Source of the DNA: Roseivirga pacifica
Lineage (GTDB): Bacteria; Bacteroidota; Bacteroidia; Cytophagales; Cyclobacteriaceae
Length of the DNA stretch: 64,000 bases
Direction of reading: 5' to 3'
NCBI RefSeq assembly: GCF_900111145.1
Contig: NZ_FOIR01000002.1
Location: forward strand, 992,001 to 1,056,000
In this document: positions 54,381 through 63,900 of the stretch, in pieces
Numbering within the stretch: position 1 is the stretch's first letter
Layout: each line of letters begins with the position of its first letter
Program-made: the position numbers and the translations under genes
The notes under the pieces: generated by a model
Told to the model about the DNA's origin: nothing
The model's input: only the letters and a program-made list of their open reading frames with translations
The model's database searches: none

Positions 54381-56861
54381 TTGCGCCTATTTATTACAAC
54401 AGTATTATCACTATTGTCTAGCGTTTCCTATGCCGATTCGCCTGGGGTTGATGTACACTTTCAAAACAACGTAAGGCTTTACTCTGAGGGTGAATACGAA
54501 ATCTCCGATCGCCAGATTTTAGTTTATCGAGACGACATGAATGCCATGGAGTTTGAGGACGTGCTGAACCTAGCGCCAAACGAATTTATTTCTCTCAAAG
54601 ACATCAGTTACTTTGACAATACTAAAACACATTGGGCATTCTTTCAGATAACCAACCCCACGGAAGAACCACACCTATACATTTTAAAAGGTGGCCGAAA
54701 TGCCAAAGAAACCTACTTTATTGAATCAGAAGATGGTTTGGAAGTAAAAAAGACTGGCTACTTTTTTGCTGCCAACGAGCGCGATATTTTAGATAACTAC
54801 CATACCCAAGTTTCGATTAACCTCGCTCCGGAAACTACTAAAAAGGTTTACGTTAAAATTGAAAGCCCTGATAACCTACCGCTCAATATCAGCTTTAAGC
54901 TAACTCCTGAATCGCAATGGACAGCCGAAGTAAGACGCAAAAATCTCTTCGAAGGTGTGTTTAGCGGGGTGTTGATAGCCATTTTTATTGTCAGCATGTT
55001 CTTTTACGTTACCAGAACGAGCAACGTATTTCTTTATATTTCTCTTTATGCGCTTTGCCACTTACTCTATTTCGGGCAAATACATGGTTTTTTTGAAGTC
55101 TACCTGCTTCCTAACACCAGCAACGTGCTTCCGCCCATCTGGCAAGTACCTCTACTCAGTATAGCGTTTTACTACTTTTTTGCACGCGAATTTGTTGAAA
55201 GCAAGGTTTACCACCCTAAGTGGGATGTTGGCCTTAAATGGCTATCCTACTCAGGCATTGGGCTTTTTGTATTGATTAATATATACCTGCTGTTTACCAA
55301 CGACTACTGGATGGTAGGCAACATTCTGTACGGCTTCATTCTCCTCTCAGGAATCGTTAGTGTAGCCTTCCTTTTCGTGGTCAATCAAGATGGCAACCCT
55401 ATTTCCAAATACTTTATTTACGGTACCACATTTTTAGTTTTTATAGCCATTCTATCGGCAATTAACGAATTACTCTACTTCACCAATTCGGCTCCAATAA
55501 TCGTTCAAACGGGTATTTTAATCGAAACGGTGATCTTTAGCCTTGGGCTTGCTCACAAAATAAAACGCGATGTTGAAGACCACTACATTACACAGCGGTC
55601 GCTCATTATTCAGCTTCAGCAAACAGAAAAGCTTCATGAGAACATTAACCAAGAACTAGAGGAGCAGGTAGCAGAAAGAACCCAGTTAATCAAAGAACAG
55701 AACATTGAGCTAGAGGAAGCGAAGCAAGTTGCAGAAAAGGCCACTCAAGCCAAATCGGACTTCCTTTCGGTAATGAGCCACGAAATTCGCACACCACTCA
55801 ATGCCATCATCAGTCTTTCTCATATTATGGAGATGGACAATAAAGACAATGAAATGGTGGAATACATTGATGCTTTGAAGTTTTCTGCCGAAAGCCTTCA
55901 TTCACTCATCAACGATATTCTCGATTTCAACAAAATTGAAGCGGGTAAACTACGCTTAGAACAAGTGGAGTTCTCTTTAATTGATCTGCTAAAGAATATT
56001 TCCGAGACCTTTAAATATAAGGCGCATAGCAAGGGCATAAAACTCTTGATTGAAGTTGGCGAACATACACCCGATAGGCTGATGGGCGATCCTACCCGAT
56101 TGACCCAGATCTTCAACAACCTATTGAGCAATGCCATAAAATTCACCCATGAAGGGCACGTTTTACTAAAAGTCTTTTTGAAAGGAATTAAGGACAACAC
56201 GGCCAACATTCACTTTGAGGTTGTAGATACTGGAATCGGTATTCCTAAAGATAAACTCGAAACGATTTTTATGGAATTTGAACAGGCCGACATGTCCACT
56301 ACCCGTGAGTATGGCGGCACCGGTCTTGGCCTTTCTATTACCAAAAAGCTATTGCACATGATGGGTAGCAAGATTCAGGTAAAAAGTACGGAAGACCAAG
56401 GTTCTAATTTCTCTTTCAACATTCCTTTTGAGATCAATAAAACCTTTACGTTGGTTTCTTATACCGACCCCGAAAACAATAAGAACCTCGAGCAGGCCAA
56501 GTTTTTAGTGGTAGATGACAACGACATGAACCGACTTGTTTTAAGAAGGTTGATGAACAACTGGAATGTCGATTTTGTGGAAGCATCGAATGGAAATGAT
56601 GCCATAAGACTGTGTAATGAAATAAAGTTCGACTTGGTGCTTATGGATATTGAGATGAAGCCGATTAATGGCTTTGAAACACTAACTTTGATTAAGTCGG
56701 AGAGCAAACTGAACGCTGCCACTCCATTTATTGCCATGAGTGCTTACCAGCCCGATGACTTTGATGTAAAAATTAATGAAACCGAGTTTGCTGCAATTGT
56801 AAACAAACCATTCGACCCAGAGGATTTATTTGAGCGTATTATCAAAAACCTAAACCAGTAA
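54381..56861 (+). CDS. 7TM-DISM hybrid histidine kinase
   Basis: The 826-residue product begins at TTG; the in-frame ATG at 54354 meets a stop after four codons. Order: signal peptide (1-18), periplasmic 7TMR-DISM extracellular domain (about 30-180), seven helices (about 190-400), coiled coil (410-455), HisKA with His467 in VMSHEIRTPLNAI, ATPase domain (NLLSNAIKFT, DTGIGIP, GTGLGLSITKKL) and a C-terminal receiver with Asp756 in LVLMDIEM. The stop shares a base with the RidA start (TAATG). It may hand phosphate to a separate phosphotransfer protein; none is adjacent. Confidence 0.9.
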   Translation: MRLFITTVLSLLSSVSYADSPGVDVHFQNNVRLYSEGEYEISDRQILVYRDDMNAMEFEDVLNLAPNEFISLKDISYFDNTKTHWAFFQITNPTEEPHLYILKGGRNAKETYFIESEDGLEVKKTGYFFAANERDILDNYHTQVSINLAPETTKKVYVKIESPDNLPLNISFKLTPESQWTAEVRRKNLFEGVFSGVLIAIFIVSMFFYVTRTSNVFLYISLYALCHLLYFGQIHGFFEVYLLPNTSNVLPPIWQVPLLSIAFYYFFAREFVESKVYHPKWDVGLKWLSYSGIGLFVLINIYLLFTNDYWMVGNILYGFILLSGIVSVAFLFVVNQDGNPISKYFIYGTTFLVFIAILSAINELLYFTNSAPIIVQTGILIETVIFSLGLAHKIKRDVEDHYITQRSLIIQLQQTEKLHENINQELEEQVAERTQLIKEQNIELEEAKQVAEKATQAKSDFLSVMSHEIRTPLNAIISLSHIMEMDNKDNEMVEYIDALKFSAESLHSLINDILDFNKIEAGKLRLEQVEFSLIDLLKNISETFKYKAHSKGIKLLIEVGEHTPDRLMGDPTRLTQIFNNLLSNAIKFTHEGHVLLKVFLKGIKDNTANIHFEVVDTGIGIPKDKLETIFMEFEQADMSTTREYGGTGLGLSITKKLLHMMGSKIQVKSTEDQGSNFSFNIPFEINKTFTLVSYTDPENNKNLEQAKFLVVDDNDMNRLVLRRLMNNWNVDFVEASNGNDAIRLCNEIKFDLVLMDIEMKPINGFETLTLIKSESKLNAATPFIAMSAYQPDDFDVKINETEFAAIVNKPFDPEDLFERIIKNLNQ

Positions 56862-57250
56862 TGGACCAGAGAACAAACTATAGCACAGGCAGCCCTTGGG
56901 AAGACATAGTTGGCTATTCAAGAGCAGTAAAAGTTGGCAACGTAATAGAAGTAACAGGCACAGTTGCCGATGACAAAGGACAACTTTTAGGCGGTAATGA
57001 CCCTTACCTTCAAACCAAGTTCGTGCTTGAGAAAATTAAAGAAACGCTTGAAAAGGCTGGCGCAACGCTAGAGCATGTGGTTAGAACGCGAATATTCGTA
57101 ACCAACATAGAACAATGGGAAGCCATTGGAAAGGCACACCAGGAGTACTTTGGCGATATTAAACCCTGCACCACCATGGTAGAAGTTTCTAGATTAATTG
57201 ACGACAAGTACTTGGTAGAAATTGAGGCTACCGCCATTATTGAGAGCTAA
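56861..57250 (+). CDS. RidA-family protein
   Basis: The product is 129 residues. The family text is GYSRAVKVGNVIEVTGTVAD, KETLEKAGATLEHVVRTRIF, KPCTTMVEVSRLIDDKYLVE and IEATAII. The Arg in VVRTRIFV corresponds to the conserved Arg of RidA; the family deaminates reactive enamines and imines, although this subgroup (with GSPWEDIVGYSR at the N-terminus) may do something else. It is translationally coupled to the hybrid kinase (TAATG) and overlaps the stop of the Nudix gene by 4 bp in convergent orientation. Confidence 0.9.
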   Translation: MDQRTNYSTGSPWEDIVGYSRAVKVGNVIEVTGTVADDKGQLLGGNDPYLQTKFVLEKIKETLEKAGATLEHVVRTRIFVTNIEQWEAIGKAHQEYFGDIKPCTTMVEVSRLIDDKYLVEIEATAIIES

Positions 57251-57885
57251 TTCCCAAGTTCTTCTAACACAAAAAGCAACTCACTGAGCATCATCGCTGT
57301 AGCACCCCAAACCTTGTGACCATCCACGTCAAAGTAAGGCGAGTGAATGGTGTATTTGCCAAACTGCATCGTCTCAATACCACGCTGTGACTGGTCTTTT
57401 AATTGACTCAGGCTAACTTCTAATATACTCTCAACTTCTTTCTCTTCGAGTTTATACTCAGGTGGCTGCTGCAAGAACCCTACTGTTGGCAACACCTTAA
57501 AATTACTAGCAATAATAAATAGCTCTGTAAGTGTTCCTAATAACTCTACCTCATTTCGCGCCACACCTACCTCCTCCTCTGTTTCGCGGAGTGCAGTTTC
57601 AATAAGATCAATATCTGATTTCTCTTTTTTTCCACCAGGAAAACTTACCTGCCCACTATGATGTCCATTATACTCTGGCCTTTTGATCAAGGGAATCCAG
57701 AAATCATTATCTCTTTCAAATAACAAGACCATTACTCCACCGAGTTTAGGCGGAAAATTGAGGTTCGCCCTAAACCTACTCTCATCAATTGGCTTGGGCG
57801 CCATCAATATCTGCGCATCTCTACCAGGCAACGGCTCGTTCAAACGGTGAGACAACTGCTCCACAAAAACTTCAAAATCCTTCAT
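57247..57885 (-). CDS. Nudix CoA pyrophosphatase (NudL/UPF0035 type)
   Basis: The product is 212 residues. The NuCoA motif is visible as LIKRPEYNGHHSGQVSFPGG directly before the Nudix box GGKKEKSDIDLIETALRETE with the REtEEEVG core. The long G-to-R spacing is normal for this subfamily. It would cleave CoA and its derivatives to 3',5'-ADP and 4'-phosphopantetheine. Convergent with RidA with a 4-bp overlap of stops. Confidence 0.92.
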   Translation of the reverse strand: MKDFEVFVEQLSHRLNEPLPGRDAQILMAPKPIDESRFRANLNFPPKLGGVMVLLFERDNDFWIPLIKRPEYNGHHSGQVSFPGGKKEKSDIDLIETALRETEEEVGVARNEVELLGTLTELFIIASNFKVLPTVGFLQQPPEYKLEEKEVESILEVSLSQLKDQSQRGIETMQFGKYTIHSPYFDVDGHKVWGATAMMLSELLFVLEELGN

Positions 57886-57974
57886 TCACAACTAATCTGT
57901 TTGAATAATTTCCTTAATCAAACTACTTTTCAGTTAATTCGTTCCCTTATTCAGGAATATAAAGGCCATAATTT

Positions 57975-58640
57975 ATGAAACTCGCCAAAACCGGTTTTAT
58001 CCTACTCACATTGTTATTTTCCACAAATGCTTTTGCCCAGCAGGCAACCCTAAAAATGGCAAAGTTGAAATACAATGGCGGTGGCGACTGGTATGCAAAC
58101 AAAACCGCACTACCCAATTTGGCCAAATTTTGTAACGAAACGCTAAACACCAACTTTAGCGAGCAAGATGCCAGCGTTGAGGTAGGCTCTCCTGAGCTTT
58201 TTAACTACGCCTATCTTTACATGACAGGCCACGGCAATGTAGTCTTCTCTCCTTCTGAGGCCGAGAACCTACGCAACTACCTAATGGCCGGTGGCTTTTT
58301 GCACATTGATGATAATTATGGGCTCGATGCCTACATAAGGTTAGAAATGAAAAAGGTTTTTCCTGAGTTAGAATTTATTGAATTACCCTTCGATCACCCG
58401 ATTTACAAACAGAAGTACACCTTCGAAAACGGGATTCCCAAAATTCATGAGCACGACAACAAACCTCCGCAAGGTTTTGGCCTGATTTATGAAGGTAAGT
58501 TGGTATGCTTTTACTCCTACGAAACCGACTTGGGCAATGGTTGGGAAGATCAAAGAGTACACGATAACCCTGAAGAAGTAAGACAAAAAGCATTGAAAAT
58601 GGGAGCCAATATTATCTCCTATGCTTTCACCCAAAACTAA
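57975..58640 (+). CDS. Secreted DUF4159 protein
   Basis: The 221-residue product has a signal peptide (about 1-20, ending AFAQ). The body matches DUF4159: MAKLKYNGGGDWYANKTALP, YAYLYMTGHGNVVFSPSEAE, RNYLMAGGFLHIDDNYGLDA, KKVFPELEFIELPFDHPIYK and GLIYEGKLVCFYSYETDLGN. The fold resembles the glutamine-amidotransferase-like ThuA or GATase superfamily, but no catalytic set is proven. It precedes the blaI gene by 92 bp; the blaI operator candidates start right after its stop. Confidence 0.9.
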   Translation: MKLAKTGFILLTLLFSTNAFAQQATLKMAKLKYNGGGDWYANKTALPNLAKFCNETLNTNFSEQDASVEVGSPELFNYAYLYMTGHGNVVFSPSEAENLRNYLMAGGFLHIDDNYGLDAYIRLEMKKVFPELEFIELPFDHPIYKQKYTFENGIPKIHEHDNKPPQGFGLIYEGKLVCFYSYETDLGNGWEDQRVHDNPEEVRQKALKMGANIISYAFTQN

Positions 58641-58685
58641 TATTAGCAATTAAGCCGAAAAACTAATGCATTAGTTTGTAAACTA
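58637..58685. promoter_or_regulatory. Cluster of palindromes, candidate BlaI operators
   Basis: CTAATATTAG (58637-58646), AACTAATGCATTAGTT (58661-58676, a perfect 16-bp palindrome) and TAGTTTGTAAACTA (58672-58685, 6-bp arms) lie 48-96 bp before the blaI ATG, the last two overlapping. BlaI/MecI repressors bind such dyads ahead of their own operon. The first overlaps the stop codon of the DUF4159 gene. Confidence 0.55.
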
Positions 58686-58732
58686 GGCGAATAGTTCTAA
58701 TATTGATTAATATTTGAATTAAGTATACTATT

Positions 58733-59107
58733 ATGAAAGAACTCACTAAGGCAGAAGAACAGGTAATGCAGATTTTGTGGGACATTGAACGCGGATTCGT
58801 TAAAGATGTACTCGCAAAAATGGAGGAGCCCAAGCCTGCATATAACACTGTTTCTACCATCATAAGAATTTTAGAAAAGAAAGGCTTTGTAGGCTACAAA
58901 GCATACGGTAAAACACACGAATACTTCCCTTTAATTGATAAAAAGACCTATAGCAACTTCTACCTAAAGAACTTTATCGGTGGATATTTTGGCGGGTCGT
59001 TCCAACGTTTGGTGAGCTTTTTTGCCAAAGAGAACGAAATGGATATGAAGGATTTTGAGAAGTTGATGGTACATGTAAAAGATGATTTGAACGAAGAAGA
59101 CAAGTAA
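58733..59107 (+). CDS. BlaI/MecI/CopY-family repressor
   Basis: The product is 124 residues with the winged-helix pattern of the family: LTKAEEQVMQILWDIERGFV, KPAYNTVSTIIRILEKKGFV and YKAYGKTHEYFPLIDKKTYS, then a short helical dimerisation tail. These repressors are cleaved when a membrane M56 peptidase senses a signal. The M56 gene starts 3 bp after the stop. Palindromes upstream are candidate operators. Confidence 0.92.
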   Translation: MKELTKAEEQVMQILWDIERGFVKDVLAKMEEPKPAYNTVSTIIRILEKKGFVGYKAYGKTHEYFPLIDKKTYSNFYLKNFIGGYFGGSFQRLVSFFAKENEMDMKDFEKLMVHVKDDLNEEDK

Positions 59108-59110
59108 AAA

Positions 59111-60409
59111 ATGAAGAAGCACCCCACCATAGAGCTTTTAGAATCACTTAACGGTGCACTGATATACGCTTTAGAGGCTGTAACCTGCTTGGCCATCTTC
59201 TATCTGTTTTATCACTTCTTTCTTAGAAAAGAAAAGCACTTCCACTTCAACAGAGTATTCTTACTTGGGGCGCTCGTATTATCATTTACCTTCCCTTTAT
59301 TGGAAATCGACTACAACCCGGCCAACACGCCATCGGTGCTTAATTCAATTCATGCAGTTGGCAACGAGGTAAGCAGCGAACCAATAATAGAGGCAGAAAA
59401 AGCTTATTCTTATACCATTACGGCAAAGTCGCAAAGGCCTTTCTTACTTTGGTGGGAGGCCTTGTTAATCCTTTACATCATTGGTACGTTCTTGGGTGGT
59501 TTAAAGCTTTTCATTCAACTACGCCAATTCAAAGATGCCATTTGGTACAAGCGACATGCTACCAGATTTAAAGACAGTTACTTTTTGGTAAATACTGACG
59601 GTACACTGCCTACCTTCGCTTTTTTCAATTACCTGTTTTGGGATAATACCGCAGAACTTTCTGAAACTGAGCAATCACAAATTATCGCTCACGAGCAAGC
59701 ACACATCAAGCAAAAACACTCTTACGACATTATCCTTGTAGAGGTATTAAAAATCATCTTCTGGTTTAATCCATTGATGTATTTATACAAGATGTTGCTT
59801 GAAGAAGTACACGAATATGCAGCCGATAGGTCTGTAGCTAAAAACAACGGGGCTGGAGCCTACTCTAAAGTATTGGTGCAAATTGTATTTAAGAGAATGG
59901 GCCTAGAGCTCGCTAGCCACTTTAACAAAAACCAAGTGGTAAAGCGTATCGAAATGCTTGAAAAACCATTTCATAAAAATTGGGCTAAATTCTTACTCCC
60001 AATTCCAATTGCAGCCCTCCTATTCTTCATTTTCTCTTTCGAAGCGGTGTTAGATACTAGCAAAGTTTCCGTAAAAGAGTTTGAAATAGAAACAGCCAGT
60101 CAGCTAGTTTTGGAGCAGTCTCCAGAGCCAGCCATTGGTGTGAGCGATTGGAGCGACTTTCTTGAGCAAAACATAGTTTATCCGCAAGAAGCTAAAAAAG
60201 CTGGTATTGAAGGAGATGTGGAGCTTTCATTTAGCGTAACTCCGCAAGGTAGAATTGAAGGCCTAACCTTTGACAAAAAGCTAGGTCATGGAATTGAGCT
60301 TTCTATCATTGAAGCCCTTCGTAAATCGAGTGTTTGGAAGCCAGCTGTGGTTAATGGCCAGGCAACTACCGCCAAAGTGAGTTTACCAATCAGCTTTAAA
60401 AAGGCTTAA
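59111..60409 (+). CDS. M56 (BlaR1-like) peptidase with C-terminal TonB domain
   Basis: The product is 432 residues. Membrane helices lie near 14-34, 48-64, 118-138 and 295-315. The zinc motif HEQAH (194-198) sits in IIAHEQAHIKQKHSYD, with a downstream Glu in EEVHEYAADRSVAK as the likely third ligand. The C-terminus (about 350-432; YPQEAKKAGIEGDVELSFSV, WKPAVVNGQ) is a TonB-like domain. It replaces the penicillin-sensor domain of BlaR1, so the signal is probably an envelope event and not a beta-lactam. The gene follows blaI by 3 bp, and its stop overlaps that of the next gene by 4 bp. Confidence 0.92.
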   Translation: MKKHPTIELLESLNGALIYALEAVTCLAIFYLFYHFFLRKEKHFHFNRVFLLGALVLSFTFPLLEIDYNPANTPSVLNSIHAVGNEVSSEPIIEAEKAYSYTITAKSQRPFLLWWEALLILYIIGTFLGGLKLFIQLRQFKDAIWYKRHATRFKDSYFLVNTDGTLPTFAFFNYLFWDNTAELSETEQSQIIAHEQAHIKQKHSYDIILVEVLKIIFWFNPLMYLYKMLLEEVHEYAADRSVAKNNGAGAYSKVLVQIVFKRMGLELASHFNKNQVVKRIEMLEKPFHKNWAKFLLPIPIAALLFFIFSFEAVLDTSKVSVKEFEIETASQLVLEQSPEPAIGVSDWSDFLEQNIVYPQEAKKAGIEGDVELSFSVTPQGRIEGLTFDKKLGHGIELSIIEALRKSSVWKPAVVNGQATTAKVSLPISFKKA

Positions 60410-60852
60410 TACTTTCGCTTAAAGATTTCTGAGTAAATAAACGCTTTTTTGGCGCCATCTTCTTCATAGAAGTCTTCTAGCAATTCATGAGTATCAATCT
60501 CGGGATCTTCATCTTTGTCAACACTCAAAATTGGTTGCTGCATTAATCGATGGCTAGTTCGCTCTTGCTCACGATTATAAACACTTGGCTGTGGCTGTTT
60601 AACCACCGGTGCCGGCTTGGGCTTAGCTTCTTCCACAACTACTGGCTGAGGCACTACTTCAGCCTCTCTTCGTTTACCTGTAAACTCCTCCAATAATTCT
60701 TCAAAAGTTGGCTGAGGGCCCGTTCGTTGAGGCTCAGGAGAAGTTTCATCTGGTCTTTTAGCACCCTTTCCTCCCTTCTTTTTTGTAGCAGTAAAGACGA
60801 AGTAAATTATACCGAAAATTATATACAGGAGCGTGCTAAAGTCAATATCCAT
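60406..60852 (-). CDS. Small single-helix protein with Pro-rich cytoplasmic tail
   Basis: The product is 148 residues. One hydrophobic segment (about 6-22, TLLYIIFGIIYFVFTATKK) is followed by basic KKKGGKGAKRPDE, a proline- and charge-rich linker (PEPQRTGPQPTFEELLEEFT, PQPVVVEEAKPKPAPVVKQP) and a conserved-looking acidic C-terminus (THELLEDFYEEDGAKKAFIY, SEIFKRKY). No named family is recognised. It is divergent from smc with a 67-bp gap, so the two share a promoter region. The tail ends with a motif that might bind a partner. Confidence 0.6.
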   Translation of the reverse strand: MDIDFSTLLYIIFGIIYFVFTATKKKGGKGAKRPDETSPEPQRTGPQPTFEELLEEFTGKRREAEVVPQPVVVEEAKPKPAPVVKQPQPSVYNREQERTSHRLMQQPILSVDKDEDPEIDTHELLEDFYEEDGAKKAFIYSEIFKRKY

Positions 60853-60879
60853 GGTATTAGCAAATCTAAGGATTTATTC

Positions 60880-60887
60880 TAATTTTG
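60880..60887 (+). promoter_or_regulatory. Candidate -7 box of smc
   Basis: TAATTTTG fits TAnnTTTG and lies 32 bp before the smc ATG, within the short divergent gap. No clear -33 element is seen. Confidence 0.35.
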
Positions 60888-60919
60888 CTAGCTACACTTT
60901 TTGCTATAACCGCTAGTCA

Positions 60920-63900
60920 ATGCAGCTTACCAAACTGGAAATTAAAGGATTCAAGAGCTTTGGAGATCGTGTTGTTATCAATTTTGATGAAGGCATTACG
61001 GGCATTGTTGGTCCAAATGGTTGTGGCAAATCCAATGTAGTAGACTCTATCCGTTGGGTGCTGGGTGAGCAGAAAACCAGAATGCTTCGCTCCGAAAAAA
61101 TGGAGAACATCATTTTTAACGGAACAAAAAAACGTAAGCCCACGCAACTAGCCGAAGTATCGCTTACCTTCAAAAACACCAAAAACCTACTCCCCACCGA
61201 ATATACAGAAGTAACCATTACCAGAAGGTACTACCGCACAGGTGAATCAGAGTACTTATTAAATGGAGTTTCGTGCCGCCTGAAGGACATCAGCAATCTG
61301 TTTATGGATACTGGTATTGCCAGCAATAGCTATGCGATTATAGAGCTAAAAATGGTAGACGATCTTTTGAACGATAAAGAGAACTCTAGAAGAGACTTGT
61401 TTGAAGAAGCGGCCGGTATTTCCAAGTTCAAAAAGCGCAAGAAGGAAACGCTCAAAAAGCTAAAAGATACCGATGACGACCTCGACCGTGTAGAGGATTT
61501 GCTCTTCGAGATAGAAAAGAACCTTAAATCGCTCGAAAAACAAGCAAAGCAAGCCGAGAAATACTACCGCATTAAAGAGGAGTACAAAGCGGAAAGTGTT
61601 CATTACGCTCGAAAGACAGTAGAAGAAAAGAACCGTAAGTTCAAAACGCTTGACAAGAACATTCAAGATGAGAACGACAGAAAACTTGAAATAGGCCAGA
61701 AAATAGCCACACAGGAAGCCGCCATTGAAAAAGGAAAGGCTGACATCATCTCTAGAGAAAAGCTTTTAGCCAGCAGGCAAAAAACACTGAACGAACACGT
61801 TCATAAAATCAGGCAATTCGAGAGCGAACGCAAAATCAAAAACGAACGTCTCACCTTCTTACAAGATAAAAGTGATAACCTACGCGATCAGCTTGAGCAA
61901 GACAAAAAGAGCAATGAACGCGCAGCTTTTAGCCTGGAAAGCCTAAGAAAAGAAAAGGACGCTAGCGAAAAAGAATTCAAAGCCATTGAAGGTGATCTTT
62001 CTTCTTTTAAAGAAGCTTACGAAGACCAAAAAGAGGTTGCCAATGACGCGCAGCTTAATTTTGAAGAACAAAACAGGCAGTTTAGCAGCAAAAGAGAAAA
62101 ACTCTATACGCTCCGAAAAGAGATTGAAATCAAAGAAATTCAGCTCGACACGTTGACCAATGAGCTGGAGAAAACGCAAACAGACACTACTGAGCAAGCC
62201 GAAACAGTGGCCACGTTTGATGAGCGACTAAGCGAACTGGAAGAAGACTTAAACGACAAACGCGCAAAACTCGAAAAGCGCAAAGCAGAAGAGGAAAAGC
62301 ACCGCAAAGCCACTGCCGAAACGGAAGAAACCATTCAAACCGTTCGCGAAGAACTGACTAAAATTAGTCGCCAACTCGATGCAAAGAATAACGAATACAA
62401 CCTTACCAAGTCGTTGGTTGAAAACTTAGAGGGTTTTCCTGAGGCCATCAAATTCCTTAAAAAGAAAGCCAACTGGAACAAAAATGCCCCTCTCCTTTCG
62501 GACATTATTACCTGCGATGAGAAGTACCGAGTAACCATTGAGAACTACCTCGAAGGCTACATGAACTACTACATTGTAGATACTGAAAGGCAAGCCTTTG
62601 AGGCCGTAAATATTCTAAGCGATGCCTCACGCGGTAAAGCAAATTTCTTCGTGCTCGATGCCCTGGATCGTTACGAGGCCAAAGCCACCAAACTTTACGA
62701 CAACGCCATTCCTGCTACGGAAATCGTAGAGTACGACCCAAAATACCGCAAACTCATAGGCTATATTTTGGAGAATGTATTCATTGTAAAAGGCGGTCCT
62801 GGTGAGATACCGATGGACGAAGAAGCGGTTTTTATTACTGAAAGCGGCAAATACACCAAGCGAAAGTTTAGCGTTTCTGGTGGGTCCGTAGGCCTTTTCG
62901 AAGGAAAAAGAATTGGCCGAGCAAAGAACTTAGAGAAGCTTCAGAAAGACATTAAATCTTTGGAGTCTCAGTCGGTAAAGATCAAAGACAGGCTTGACGA
63001 AAAACAACGCGAGTTAGCTAAACTCAAAGCCGATACTTTTAAATCAGAGATTGAGACACTTCAAACTGAGTTTAATCGGGTAAACGAAGAGTACATCTCC
63101 ATTAAGACCAAAAAGGAGCAAATCGCGCAAATGCTTTCGAGCCACAAGACGAAGCGCGAAGACATTTCCACCAACATTGAATCCTTAACCAACGCCTTGG
63201 ATCACTTACGACCTCAGGTTGAAGAAGAAGAAGCTGCCTTTAACGAAATTCAGGCTACCATTGGCGAACTGGAAGCCATGGCCAAACGCGAAAGTCAAAA
63301 GCTTTCAGAAAAATCGCAGGCTTTCAACGAAAAGAACCTGATTTTCCACCAAAAACAGAATAAGGTGGAAAGCCTAGCGCAAGAGATTAGCTATAAGGAA
63401 ACGGCCTTTGAAAGCAGTAAACAACGTATTTCCAAAAACCAACAAGAACTAGAGAAAAACGAGTCGGAAATCAGGCATTTGATTCAAAATACAGAATCGA
63501 ACGAGGGCGACCTGATTGACATGTACGATGAAAAGGAAAGCATTGAAAAAGGCGTAAACGAAGCAGAAAAGGAGTATTACGCACAGCGTGGCGATATAGA
63601 TGTTTCGGAAAAGACTTTAAGAGAGCTACAACATAAGCGTGAGCAAGTAGACATGCTTTTAATGGAGCTTCAAAATAAACTGAGCGAAACCAAACTGGAG
63701 ATGAGCTCGGTTAAAGAAAGGCTTTCGGTGGAATTTAACCTGGACCTAGACGAGATTCTGAAACAAGAAATTGAAGAAGAGGACGATAGGACAATCGAGG
63801 AACTTCAGGCAGCTGTACTGAAAAAACGCGATAAGCTTGAGCGAATGGGGCCAATTAACCCGATGGCCATGGAAGCTTACGATGAAATTAAGGAACGCCA

